A stretch of DNA of 64,000 bases from Rouxiella silvae. GTDB lineage: Bacteria > Pseudomonadota > Gammaproteobacteria > Enterobacterales > Enterobacteriaceae. The stretch is taken from NCBI RefSeq assembly GCF_002093625.1, contig NZ_MRWD01000011.1:1-64000 (forward strand), in the 5' to 3' direction. Position numbers and translations under genes: made by a program. Positions 1-8,211 of the stretch are shown here, in pieces; the stretch's first letter is position 1; each line of letters starts with the position of its first letter. The notes under the pieces were generated by a model, which was not told where the DNA came from, did no database searches, and saw only the letters and a program-made list of their open reading frames with translations.

Positions 1-1452
1 CTCTTTTGGCTTGTTGTTACTATACTTCGCATGAAAGTAGTGTTCTATTTGTTCCAGACTGCGGCCGCGCGTTTCCGGGATGCAGCGGATGACGAATATC
101 GCGCCACCAATACCAATAATACCAAAGATAAAGAAAGCACCCGACAGACCGAAGTAAGTCAGTAAAAGTGGAAATGCCATAGATATTATGAAGTTAGCTA
201 TCCACAACGCAAAGACCGCGCCACCCATGCAGATCCCACGCATCCGTGTTGGGAAAATTTCCGACAGCAGTAACCACGTTACCGGCGACAGAGCTCCCTG
301 TTGGAAGCTTAGGAAAACCAACATGCCGCCTAAAACCATATAACAACGGAGAAGATTGACATCCCCATTCGCGTGAAACTCGGGCATCAGATAACAAATC
401 AGGCCAATCAAGAATAAACAAACCGTACACCCCATTTGGCCTATCAATACAAGTGGACGCCGCCCGACACGTCCCACCATCCAGATACCCACAAAGGTCA
501 TTAATACCGATATAACGCCGTTTGCAATAGTAGCAAATAAGGCAGCATCAGTGCTAAGACCCACGGTTTTGAGTACGGTGGGAGCATAATACATAATGGT
601 ATTAACGCCAGTAAGCTGCTGAATAGCCGCAATACCGATACCCAAAATGAACAGTTTCTTTAACCAAGGTTCAGCTAAATCACGCAATTTTGCTTTGCCC
701 TGTGCACGGTTCACTTCGATGGTTTCCTCAATCTCCGTCATCTCCCATTCAACATCTTCCTTGGCACGGGTGCGCTCAAGCACTCGGCGAGCCTCGGCGA
801 AGCGGCCTTTCATCGCATACCAACGCGGTGTATCCGGCATAAACATCATCCCGACCCACAGCAATACAGCTGGGATAGTCGCGATGGCAAGCATCCATCG
901 CCAAGTGTTATCTCCGCCCCATATTTCGTGGAAAGTCGCATTAGTGATATAGGCTAGCATTTGGCCTGAAACTATCATCAGCTCTTGCATTGTCACTAAT
1001 TGACCACGCCTGTTGGCTGGCGCAATTTCAGCAATATATACCGGTACAGTGGCGGCCGCGCCGCCCACGGCTAAACCTAGAACCAGGCGAAAGAATATCA
1101 TCCAATTGACATCGGGAGCCAAGGCGGTGCCAATCGCACCGACGGCGAAAATAATCGCCAAGAGAATAATGATTTTTTTACGACCCGCGCTGTCGGCTAA
1201 GTGCCCTGCGGCCAGGGCGCCAAACGCTGCGCCAAACAACAAAGAACTGGTGACTAAGCCGGTAGTAAAGGGAGTAAGATGTAATTCCTTTCCCATAAAA
1301 AGGAGTGCGCCAGATATCACGCCGGTGTCGTAGCCAAAAAGCAGGCCACCCAGTGTTGAGATAATGGCTATGACCTTAACGAAGGGTTCCGTCTTGGTTT
1401 TGCTGTTGGGTCCGGATGCCGAATTTTTTGTTATAAATTGTTCATGTTCCAT
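1..1452 (-). CDS. iolT: myo-inositol/sugar:proton symporter, sugar porter family (3' end outside window)
   Basis: Inner-membrane MFS carrier of the sugar porter family, probably importing myo-inositol with protons. Translation from the ATG at 1452 stays open for 484 codons to the window edge, so the C-terminus is missing; this is close to full length for the family. Visible family marks are GLLFGYDTGVISGAL in the first membrane segment (residues 36-50), the GHLADSAGRKK loop (83-93), PDTPRW after segment 6 (206-211), QQLTGVN in segment 7 (278-284), VGRVGRRPL, and PETRGRS near the end. Inositol as substrate is inferred from the neighbours iolE and iolG on the same strand; sequence alone does not separate it from xylose or galactose porters. 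Confidence 0.85.
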   Translation of the reverse strand, partial: MEHEQFITKNSASGPNSKTKTEPFVKVIAIISTLGGLLFGYDTGVISGALLFMGKELHLTPFTTGLVTSSLLFGAAFGALAAGHLADSAGRKKIIILLAIIFAVGAIGTALAPDVNWMIFFRLVLGLAVGGAAATVPVYIAEIAPANRRGQLVTMQELMIVSGQMLAYITNATFHEIWGGDNTWRWMLAIATIPAVLLWVGMMFMPDTPRWYAMKGRFAEARRVLERTRAKEDVEWEMTEIEETIEVNRAQGKAKLRDLAEPWLKKLFILGIGIAAIQQLTGVNTIMYYAPTVLKTVGLSTDAALFATIANGVISVLMTFVGIWMVGRVGRRPLVLIGQMGCTVCLFLIGLICYLMPEFHANGDVNLLRCYMVLGGMLVFLSFQQGALSPVTWLLLSEIFPTRMRGICMGGAVFALWIANFIISMAFPLLLTYFGLSGAFFIFGIIGIGGAIFVIRCIPETRGRSLEQIEHYFHAKYSNNKPKE

Positions 1453-1774
1453 GTTAACTCCAATGCTCGTTTAGACCCTGTCAAAGGGGCATTTTGTAGG
1501 TAAGAGAAAATTGGTGACCACAAATCAAAAACGCTACATCGATTGGGAATTTATTTATCATTTATCTAAGGTTAAAATTTCCCGTGTTTATTTATGAAGC
1601 AAGTCAATAATCTCTATCAGCGAATACATTGCATTTAGCTTTTGCAGAAGCTATTTGAAATAGATGGATGAACTGAATAAAATACTTTCTACTGCGTCAG
1701 TGCTTAAAACCCTACAGGGCAAATTATTTACCCTGCAGAAGTCGTAAAAATTAACTCATCTACAGTACGTGGCG
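1453..1774. other. intergenic region upstream of iolT
   Basis: About 320 bases between iolE and iolT with no credible gene. It is AT-rich and should hold the iolT promoter. Two weak dyads are visible: GGGAATTT near 1545 opposing AAATTTCCC near 1580, and CAGGGCAAATTATTTACCCTG near 1715-1735. The second follows the iolE stop and could attenuate transcription, but it has no T tract. Confidence 0.4.
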
Positions 1775-2671
1775 TTAAATACCGGCGACTTCACGAATGT
1801 AGCGACGTGCTTTAACGGCATATTCAAAGGGATCTGCTTTTGCGGGATCCTGTTCTGCTTCCACGACAATCCAGCCTTCATAGCCAAAATCTTCCAGCAG
1901 TTTGAAGACCGGTTTGAAGTCAATAACGCCGTCGCCCGGCACGGTAAACGTCCCTTTTTTTACGCCATCAAGAAAACTAAGCTTGTGTGCGTGCACCTCT
2001 TTAACGACAGTATCGCGAACATCTTTAAGATGAACGTGGTTAATGCGTGGCAGGTGTTTTTTCAATATTTGCAGCATTGCATCCTGCGAGCCCTCGGAAT
2101 AGTAGGCATGTCCGGTGTCGTAGAGTAAATAAACATCGTCATCTACAATATCCATGAAATAATCAATCTCTTTAGCGGTCTGAATACCGGTGCCCATGTG
2201 GTGATGCAGGCCGACAGTCATCCCTTTTTCAGCAGCGAGATCGGCTAATTCGTTATAACCTTCTGCGACCAATCGCCATTCACTGTCGGTAAAAATGGGG
2301 CGCCCCTCTAATACAGGCCGTGGCGTGCCTTGGGTGCTACGCGACTGCTCGGAACAACCAATAACTTTCGCGCCCATAGCATGAAGAAAGTCGCGATGAA
2401 CAATAAACGCGTCAATGGTGTTGCTTTTCTCACCATCAGCAAAAAAAGTACTGAACCATGCATTACATATTTGAATACCTCGTATATCCAACTGTGGTTT
2501 CAGGATACGAGGATCGCGTGGATATTTACTGCCGACTTCACTCCCTGTGAAGCCAGCCAACGCCATTTCACTGACAGTTTGCTGGAATGTATTTTCTTTA
2601 CCTAAATCAGGCATGTCGTCATTCGTCCAGCCGATGGGGGCAATGCCAAGTCTGACCTTATTTTTGTCCAT
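1775..2671 (-). CDS. iolE: myo-inosose-2 dehydratase
   Basis: Cytoplasmic TIM-barrel enzyme that dehydrates 2-keto-myo-inositol to 3D-(3,5/4)-trihydroxycyclohexane-1,2-dione, the second step of inositol breakdown. The 298-residue product begins [19 protein letters not shown], which matches the IolE N-terminus. The family signatures [34 protein letters not shown] and the C-terminal [15 protein letters not shown] supply the expected metal ligands. An upstream in-frame ATG at 2728 would add 19 unrelated residues. I chose 2671 because AAGG lies about 11 bases upstream and the length then equals the family norm. It follows iolG by 75 bases on the same strand and is probably cotranscribed. Confidence 0.93.
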   Translation of the reverse strand: MDKNKVRLGIAPIGWTNDDMPDLGKENTFQQTVSEMALAGFTGSEVGSKYPRDPRILKPQLDIRGIQICNAWFSTFFADGEKSNTIDAFIVHRDFLHAMGAKVIGCSEQSRSTQGTPRPVLEGRPIFTDSEWRLVAEGYNELADLAAEKGMTVGLHHHMGTGIQTAKEIDYFMDIVDDDVYLLYDTGHAYYSEGSQDAMLQILKKHLPRINHVHLKDVRDTVVKEVHAHKLSFLDGVKKGTFTVPGDGVIDFKPVFKLLEDFGYEGWIVVEAEQDPAKADPFEYAVKARRYIREVAGI

Positions 2672-2746
2672 AATAAATGTACCTTGAACACAGAAATTAT
2701 CGGGTAGTAGGGCGTTAGCCATTTTCAAACAATTTTATTCGGCTGC

Positions 2747-3760
2747 TTAGCGTTCATAAAACGCAGGACGCGGTGGCAAAGAAATATTCACCACGCCCGG
2801 ATTGTTTTGCGCAGCGACGCAAGCATCTGCCGCTACAGAGGCGGCATATCCGTCCCAGGCAGAAGGCCCCGTCAATTCTCCATTAATGACACCATTGATA
2901 AAGTCTTGAAGTTCGGCGTCATAAGCATCAATAAAGCGGTCTTTCCAGTCAGTAAGGATGGCATTCGAACGTTTAGCCTGGCTGCGTAACAACACACTGG
3001 CAGGTTCTGGCAAACTGGCGATTCCTTTCTCGCCAACAACTTCGGTTTGAATGTCATAGCCGTACTGGCAATTGACGAAAATCTCCACATCAATACGGAC
3101 GCCTTTTACTGTTTCCAGTAGAACGATTTGTGGATCGCGTAATTTGGCGTGAGTATTAATGGTGGCGCGCGGATAGATAACCTGCGCGGAAGCATAATCA
3201 TCATCTATCAGCCACCGCAATACACTCAGTTCGTGGATTAAGGTATTCGTAATGGCCATGTCAGTGGTGTAACTGTCATCAACGTTCGGGTTGCGGTGCG
3301 CACAATGGAGCATGAGTGGTTGGCCAATCTCACCGCTGTCGATCACCTTTTTTAATGCCTTGTATCCCTGATCATAAGGTCGCATAAAACCTGTCTGAAC
3401 CAGACGACGGCCAAAGTTCATTTCTGCATCGACGATGCGTTTACAACCGGCGGCGGTCACGGCCAACGGTTTCTCGCAAAATACCGGTTTACCTGCTGCG
3501 ATGGCTGCTAAAACAAATTCTTCATGGGTGGGGTCCCAGGAAGTAACCAGCAGTGCGTCGACATTGGCTGCATTAATCACTTCTTTTCCATCCGACAGCA
3601 CTTCAGCATCCAAACCTAATCGTTTTACCGCATCGGCAGCACCTTTGAGGTTGATATCGGAAACGGCGACCACCTTTGCCCCTTGCAATACATGGCTACA
3701 GCGGCGGATATGCTCCTGACCAATGGCACCTGTACCAATTACTCCTAATTTCAGCGTCAT
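2747..3760 (-). CDS. iolG: inositol 2-dehydrogenase
   Basis: NAD-dependent Gfo/Idh/MocA-family enzyme that oxidises myo-inositol to 2-keto-myo-inositol, the first catabolic step. The 337-residue protein has the Rossmann motif [12 protein letters not shown] (6-17), FCEKPLAVT with the conserved EKP at 96-98, and [13 protein letters not shown] (164-177). It aligns without gaps to my memory of B. subtilis IolG through this region. There the catalytic set is Lys97, Asp172 and His176; here Lys97 and His176 are kept but residue 172 is Asn (codon AAT), and position 179 is Ser where B. subtilis has Asp. Fold and identity are secure; full activity is not. First gene of the leftward cluster iolG-iolE-iolT. 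Confidence 0.92.
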   Translation of the reverse strand: MTLKLGVIGTGAIGQEHIRRCSHVLQGAKVVAVSDINLKGAADAVKRLGLDAEVLSDGKEVINAANVDALLVTSWDPTHEEFVLAAIAAGKPVFCEKPLAVTAAGCKRIVDAEMNFGRRLVQTGFMRPYDQGYKALKKVIDSGEIGQPLMLHCAHRNPNVDDSYTTDMAITNTLIHELSVLRWLIDDDYASAQVIYPRATINTHAKLRDPQIVLLETVKGVRIDVEIFVNCQYGYDIQTEVVGEKGIASLPEPASVLLRSQAKRSNAILTDWKDRFIDAYDAELQDFINGVINGELTGPSAWDGYAASVAADACVAAQNNPGVVNISLPPRPAFYER

Positions 3761-4377
3761 ACTCTCTCCTGTAACTCATGATTTCTTAAGTTTTGGATTC
3801 TCAAACAGACCTTAACCCGCAGGCCGTGTTGCACAGATACCTCACACCGGACAGTGATTTTTCCTAAAAGCCACTCCGTATGAAATCTACGCTCCACAAA
3901 ATACTAGCTCAAAACTTAAATTCCATTCTGAGGTGAAGATCATATCTTGAGAATTATTTTTAAGAATTGTTCTCGTTAAGGTGCTTTCTGCAATAAAAAT
4001 GGGTGTTGAGAGCGAATGAATCGATTTGCCAAGCTTGATACGGCTTGGCGCTCCCGTAAGAACGTGACGGTACTGGCAGGTTTTGGGGGAAGGGCGGTAC
4101 GCTCCAATGCTGAGAAATCATCAAAATAAATTTTCATGAACCAGATCTAAAAATAAACATTTCGCAATTCACTTTTATTGAAATAAATGTTTCCATTCAT
4201 CATGATCGAGCGCCGTGGGACAGAATCTCGTCTACTTAACTTGATTATTGAGTTAACAGTCAATTTCCTTGCAGCAATTGGCGGACATAGATAACCCACT
4301 GGATGAAAAAGTGGCATGCAATTGTCTGAGCACGGGAGTTGTATCATCCGTTCTGAAAATGGGTCAGAGGTCTCAGT
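3761..4377. promoter_or_regulatory. divergent control region between iolG and the iolI-like gene
   Basis: 617 bases without a convincing gene, between divergently transcribed inositol genes, so both promoters should lie here. An inverted repeat AAACATTT (4155-4162) / AAATGTTT (4185-4192), followed by GAAATAAATGTTTC (4180-4193), which has GAAA-N6-TTTC symmetry, is a candidate site for an IolR-like repressor; no repressor gene is in the window. The octamer GGGAAGGG at 4087-4094 is a KOPS sequence pointing towards dif. An 81-codon minus-strand frame at 4147-4392 overlaps the next gene's start and looks like chance. Confidence 0.4.
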
Positions 4378-5193
4378 ATGTACATTGATCACAATAGGTT
4401 TTGTATTAATCGTAAAATTGCACCCAATCTATCTATCGAACAATTTTTTAAGTTAGTTAATCGTTGCGGTATAAATAAAGTCGAATTACGTAACGATATG
4501 CCGAGCGGCAAGGTAACGGACGATCTGAGTGCTTTGCAGGTTAACTCGCTTGCCGATAAATACGGCCAAGAGATCATGACTATCAATGCCATATATCCAT
4601 TTAATCAGATAACGGCGCCTCTACTGGAAAAAACGGAGGAATTACTGAAGGAGGCAAGGTCCTTAGGTGCCAAGTCATTGGTGCTATGTCCTCTGAATGA
4701 CAATACGAGGATTCCGTTTGAAGAAACAGTGATTGCCCTGCAAACTTTAGCGCCATTATTTGAAAAATACGGTGTTGAAGGTTTAGTGGAACCGTTGGGT
4801 TTTCCGGGGAGTTCACTTCGTTCAGCGGTACAGTCTCAAGCTCTGATCCGTGATGCACAGGTACCGTTCAAAATTGTTCTGGATACTTTCCATCATTATT
4901 TATTCGTTGAAGATGAAGCCGATTTTGAGACCACAATCGATATTGAGCTTATAGGTTTGGTGCATTTGTCCGGTGTAGAAGACGGGAGAATCAAAGCAAC
5001 CTTGAGTGATGAGGAACGCGTAATGCTTACTACTCTCGACCGAATGAAAAACGTCGAGCAGGTTAAGCGTCTAGAGAAATTAGGCTATCAAGGCATCTAT
5101 TCCTTTGAGCCGTTTTCTTCGGTGCTTGCCGGATGGGGGGAGGAAGATATTGAGAGAGAAATCCACGCAAGTATTGCGCTATTGAATGATTAA
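4378..5193 (+). CDS. iolI: sugar isomerase/epimerase, IolI-like (inosose isomerase family)
   Basis: A 271-residue TIM-barrel protein of the xylose-isomerase-like (AP endonuclease 2) superfamily, close in length to B. subtilis IolI (278), which interconverts inosose isomers. Probable metal-ligand segments are GLVEPLGFPG (about 134-143), IVLDTFHHYLF (about 164-174), LVHLSG and YSFEPFSS near the end. The start ATG at 4378 has AGAGG about ten bases upstream. It diverges from iolG, which supports a role in inositol use, but IolH and other epimerases share the fold, so the symbol is tentative. Confidence 0.65.
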   Translation: MYIDHNRFCINRKIAPNLSIEQFFKLVNRCGINKVELRNDMPSGKVTDDLSALQVNSLADKYGQEIMTINAIYPFNQITAPLLEKTEELLKEARSLGAKSLVLCPLNDNTRIPFEETVIALQTLAPLFEKYGVEGLVEPLGFPGSSLRSAVQSQALIRDAQVPFKIVLDTFHHYLFVEDEADFETTIDIELIGLVHLSGVEDGRIKATLSDEERVMLTTLDRMKNVEQVKRLEKLGYQGIYSFEPFSSVLAGWGEEDIEREIHASIALLND

Positions 5194-5728
5194 CCCATCG
5201 TAAATGAAATATTTGATTAACGGCCATCGCTAAGAGAAGAACCACGGTGGTCGTTAACAACATGGCTGATTTGTGGTGATGGGGAGGACCGCAATGAACG
5301 AATAAATCAATACAGAAGTTCGAGGGCCAACCACGCAAAAAACCACGTTTCTTGCCCACATTATTATTATTGACGCCTGCGTTGGCGAAAAATCAGAAAA
5401 CAAAGGTATGGATAAAAACTCAAAGCGCTCAGGGATACTGGTAGATTTAAGTACCGATTGGCGGGACTGCTGAATGATTCTTTTGCCAGAGATGCCGTAG
5501 ACGCTTTTATTGAAGGCGGCGTATGATACTGGAGTGCTGGTAATGGTTGGCGGATATGTTGTCATCAAAGCAAATTGACGAGGAAAACGGTAATGCTCAA
5601 AAGACTACGATTACTGGCCATGTGAGATTGAACGCTGGAAAGCAAAACCGTCAAACATGAGGGTGAGGAGAGGAAGAAAGAACAAGGGGTCTGATAGATA
5701 GACAGCCTGGTGCGCAGCCAATGATGTC
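5194..5728. other. gene-poor stretch with possible decayed coding sequence next to dif
   Basis: No intact gene is convincing here. Short protein-like pieces appear on the plus strand: a frame reading TEVRGPTTQKTTFLAHIIII near 5310-5370 running into a stop near 5473, and then NDSFARDAVDAFIEGG near 5471-5525 in another frame. This looks like an eroded gene, but I do not recognise the parent. The 98- and 104-codon minus-strand frames over the same bases have no ribosome site and unlikely composition. Confidence 0.3.
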
Positions 5729-5756
5729 ATTTAACATAATATACATTATGCGCACC
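5729..5756 (-). other. dif: dif site, chromosome dimer resolution site for XerC/XerD
   Basis: The 28 bases equal the reverse complement of the E. coli dif sequence as I remember it, with no mismatch. On the plus strand the XerD arm ATTTAACATAA lies at 5729-5739, the central hexamer TATACA at 5740-5745 and the XerC arm TTATGCGCACC at 5746-5756. XerC and XerD recombine here to resolve chromosome dimers under FtsK control. Nearby matS and KOPS sites, and tus at the right edge, support this as the chromosomal site rather than a phage or plasmid copy. Confidence 0.97.
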
Positions 5757-5919
5757 TAAGTGACGATACGTTGATTCTGAGGTTTTGGCTTTCCTGTTTG
5801 GTTGCTATTCAATGCCAGCACTGTGGTCTAGGCCTCTGACTTATTTCGTCCATCTCGATTATCATCACAAAGCTACCTGACAGACTCTTTCTATCCGGTA
5901 GCTTCGAAAAGACTAAACG

Positions 5920-6732
5920 CTATTCAGTGGGCGCTGTTGTTGCGGCCGGCGTTGTTGTTGCGGCCGGCGTTGTTGTTGTTTCAGGCGTGGACGTTGTCGG
6001 TGTTGAAGAAGTTGGCGTTGTGCTAGATTCCGATGTCGTTGAAGTCGCCGCTGGCGTAGTCGTTGACGTGGCGTTTGTCGCCGGAGTTGTTGTCGTTGCT
6101 GGTGTTGTTGTCGTTGCAGGCGTTACTGGTGTCGCTGTTGATGCAGGACTTGTCGTCGTTGATGCGCCTGACGTTGTTGTCCCTGTTGTCGCCGGAGTCG
6201 CTATCGACGTTGGTACGGAAGGAACCGTGGTTGTTGCAGGCGCAGTCGGGGTTGCCGGTGCTGCTGCGGCGGCTGGCGCGGCCGGGGTATTAAACATTAC
6301 CTTGGTCGACGGGCGCACTGAGAACTTAGGTGTCGTATCCGTAACAGAATAATTTACGTGCTGTTCAATCGTGGGTGCTGTTGTGATTTCCACTCCAGGG
6401 ATTGTTACACGCCCTACCATAGAACGCGCATAACCGCCGATTTGATGTTTGCCGGCGCTGACGTGCAGCTCAACAGTTTGGCCAATAGCCAGAATGCCGG
6501 CATCGGTACCGTCTACGGTTACATACACCGGCGCACCGTCATCTGCCAATGCTGGAACATGGGTAACTGTTACCACCGTTGGCCCGGAAGAGAAATCTGC
6601 AACGTTCGCTTTGGCCGGAGTTAAGGCAGCGCTTGCGGCCGTTTTGGCCGCTGACGTTGCAGCAGTAATCTTTGCACAACCGGTCAGCGTCAGTGCTGCG
6701 GTGATGGCAATCAGTGTGAAACGGTTAATCAT
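5920..6732 (-). CDS. Thr/Pro/Ala-rich repetitive lipoprotein
   Basis: Predicted 270-residue lipoprotein of unknown function. The start at 6732 gives MINRFTLIAITAALTLTGC, a lipoprotein signal with lipobox LTGC (Cys19), and has AGGAAG about ten bases upstream; an upstream frame from 6858 adds 42 residues with no signal logic. Residues about 50-145 form a small folded-looking domain with PVYVTVDGTDAG and LHVSAGKHQIGGY, resembling PEGA-type beta domains. The last 120 residues are low-complexity runs of Thr, Pro, Ala and Ser, many as TTTTPA units built from repeated ACA, ACG and GCA codons, so length variation by slippage is plausible. An envelope or surface-stalk role is inference. Confidence 0.75.
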   Translation of the reverse strand: MINRFTLIAITAALTLTGCAKITAATSAAKTAASAALTPAKANVADFSSGPTVVTVTHVPALADDGAPVYVTVDGTDAGILAIGQTVELHVSAGKHQIGGYARSMVGRVTIPGVEITTAPTIEQHVNYSVTDTTPKFSVRPSTKVMFNTPAAPAAAAAPATPTAPATTTVPSVPTSIATPATTGTTTSGASTTTSPASTATPVTPATTTTPATTTTPATNATSTTTPAATSTTSESSTTPTSSTPTTSTPETTTTPAATTTPAATTAPTE

Positions 6733-6852
6733 GTTGCGACGTCTTCCTATCGTATGTTTTTGTGACCCGGCTAACATCATAACTGATAAAGATATTGAGA
6801 TGAATGTCATGCTGTAAATCTTGACCAAAACCAGACAGTTCACCGCTCTAAA

Positions 6853-6885
6853 TAACAAAAAGCCCGCTATTTAGACCGCAGGCTT
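6853..6885 (-). terminator. intrinsic terminator of yebG
   Basis: Read on the minus strand, AAGCCTGC pairs with GCGGGCTT (one G-T pair) around a ten-base loop and runs into TTTTTG. It lies 25 bases past the yebG stop. Confidence 0.85.
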
Positions 6886-6910
6886 AAACAATGTGCTCAT
6901 CAAAAAACGG

Positions 6911-7249
6911 TTAAGCGGCTTTAACTGCGCGGATTTTTTGGTCGTTACCGACTTCATCTGCGTCCGATTTTTCAGACGCTTCAACCTCGGAAGCGATCTC
7001 ACCGCCCTTCACTTCCGGCAATTTGCTGGTTCGAAGGATATGCTGGACGGTTTCCTTTTGCTCGGCGAGCAGCAGTGCCATGCTCTCGGCCTGTGACTCT
7101 TCGAGAGCCAGGCCGCTCTGCATTAGCCAATCGGTGAAGGTTTCTGCCATATCAAGCATTTTGTCGTAGGCATCCGCTTCTTTCTTGCTGGCAAATGTCA
7201 TTTTCTCTTCACCTTTTCTGACCACAACGAATTTTGTTTCAACAGCCAT
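6911..7249 (-). CDS. yebG: DNA damage-inducible protein YebG
   Basis: Small cytoplasmic protein of the SOS regulon with unknown molecular function. The 112-residue product starts MAVETKFVVVRKGEEKM and contains FASKKEADAYDKMLDMA, nearly identical to the start of E. coli YebG. The middle (LLLAEQKETVQHILRTSKLP) also aligns, and the tail is acidic and variable as in the family; it is somewhat longer than the E. coli protein (about 96). A LexA box lies 13-33 bases upstream of the start and a strong terminator follows. Confidence 0.95.
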   Translation of the reverse strand: MAVETKFVVVRKGEEKMTFASKKEADAYDKMLDMAETFTDWLMQSGLALEESQAESMALLLAEQKETVQHILRTSKLPEVKGGEIASEVEASEKSDADEVGNDQKIRAVKAA

Positions 7250-7262
7250 GATTGACTCCTTA

Positions 7263-7282
7263 TACTGTAATTATATACAGTA
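7263..7282. promoter_or_regulatory. LexA (SOS) box of yebG
   Basis: TACTGTAATTATATACAGTA is a full 20-base SOS box with the core CTGT-N8-ACAG and nearly perfect dyad symmetry. It sits just upstream of yebG, where it would block transcription until LexA cleavage. Confidence 0.95.
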
Positions 7283-7476
7283 TATCAGCGTTTAGACATT
7301 ATTGCCACCGGCGAGGCCTATAGATTTTGATCGCGCTACGTGAATTCTGTGCCATCCGTTGAGCCATTGCCTTCCAGATTTTTCATTTCACACATCCTTT
7401 TTAGTTCATTTATTGCACTAAGCTTAAAATTCTGTGCAACAATAAAGCAGCAAAGAGGCACAGAGGTGTCAAATAA

Positions 7477-7489
7477 GTGACATTGTCAC
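7477..7489. other. matS site (MatP binding, Ter macrodomain)
   Basis: GTGACATTGTCAC matches the matS consensus GTGACRNYGTCAC at every position. It lies directly against the stop codon of the TetR gene and 1.7 kb from dif. MatP bound to such sites organises the terminus macrodomain. Confidence 0.9.
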
Positions 7490-8137
7490 TTAGCGTGGGT
7501 TCCCTGCCCGCTCTAAATATCCGAGACATAGCGACTCAAGTTGCTCGCCAAAAGCGCGAATAGTTTCTGGCTGCGGCTGGCTTTCTAGCAATAAACGTAT
7601 TGGCCCCACCAGTGCGCCTGAAAACATGAAGGCAGTTGTCTTAAGATCGTCGAAGTGGACATCAGTAGCCGTTTCTAACATGGCTTCCAGCCTGGCGCGA
7701 TTACGAGTCTCTATCTCTCTAACATAGTCGCGGGAGTCGAGTTCTCCGGCTACGGAATACAGCGCCGAGGCCTGAAGCACGTTTTCCGTTTTAGCGGCCA
7801 TAAAAGCGCTAACAACAATATTTACCATCGTCGACAACGGCAGGTTATGCGCTGATTGGGTCGCGAGTTCCATCGTCTCCGACATCATTTCCAGATGGCG
7901 CTGCAATACAGCAAACAGCAGCGCCTGCTTTTGAGGGAAATATTGATAAAGGGTGCCAACGGAAACGCCTGCCCGTTCTGCGACGCGAATCGTCGTTAAA
8001 CGTTGTAAACCGTCAGACAGTAAAACCTGAATAGTGGCTTCAAAAATCGCGTCAACGGTCATCTGCGATCGCACCTGCTGCGGCTGTTTACGCGGGTTCA
8101 GCCCCTTTCCATTATCGATAACCATATGCGAATTCAC
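7490..8137 (-). CDS. TetR/AcrR family transcriptional regulator
   Basis: A 215-residue one-component repressor. The N-terminal helix-turn-helix is at about residues 22-70 (VDAIFEATIQVLLSDG, VAERAGVSVGTLYQYFPQK), followed by an all-helical ligand domain with no recognisable specificity. It diverges from pdxI with 74 bases between them, so it probably controls that gene. The dyad GTTAA-N5-TTAAC at 8163-8177 is a candidate operator. The start used is a GTG; an ATG four codons downstream (8125) is equally possible because neither has a clear ribosome site. Confidence 0.85.
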   Translation of the reverse strand: MNSHMVIDNGKGLNPRKQPQQVRSQMTVDAIFEATIQVLLSDGLQRLTTIRVAERAGVSVGTLYQYFPQKQALLFAVLQRHLEMMSETMELATQSAHNLPLSTMVNIVVSAFMAAKTENVLQASALYSVAGELDSRDYVREIETRNRARLEAMLETATDVHFDDLKTTAFMFSGALVGPIRLLLESQPQPETIRAFGEQLESLCLGYLERAGNPR

Positions 8138-8162
8138 AATCTGAACAATTATTCATATTCTA

Positions 8163-8177
8163 GTTAAGCACGTTAAC
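8163..8177. promoter_or_regulatory. candidate TetR operator
   Basis: The inverted repeat GTTAA-GCACG-TTAAC lies midway between the TetR gene and pdxI. Position and symmetry fit a repressor site; assignment is inference. Confidence 0.4.
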
Positions 8178-8211
8178 GCTACGCAAACAATGTTCCATAA
8201 GGGGTTTATTA

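Noticed and set aside
2330-2605. 91-codon plus-strand frame inside iolE
   Set aside because: Antisense shadow of a gene with full-length family similarity.
5254-5568. 104-codon minus-strand frame near dif
   Set aside because: No ribosome site, no family pattern, and it overlaps plus-strand remnants that look more protein-like.
5927-6352. 141-codon plus-strand frame rich in Val, Ala and Gly
   Set aside because: It is the antisense of the Thr/Ala/Pro repeats of the lipoprotein gene; its composition is the mirror of that repeat and it has no ribosome site.
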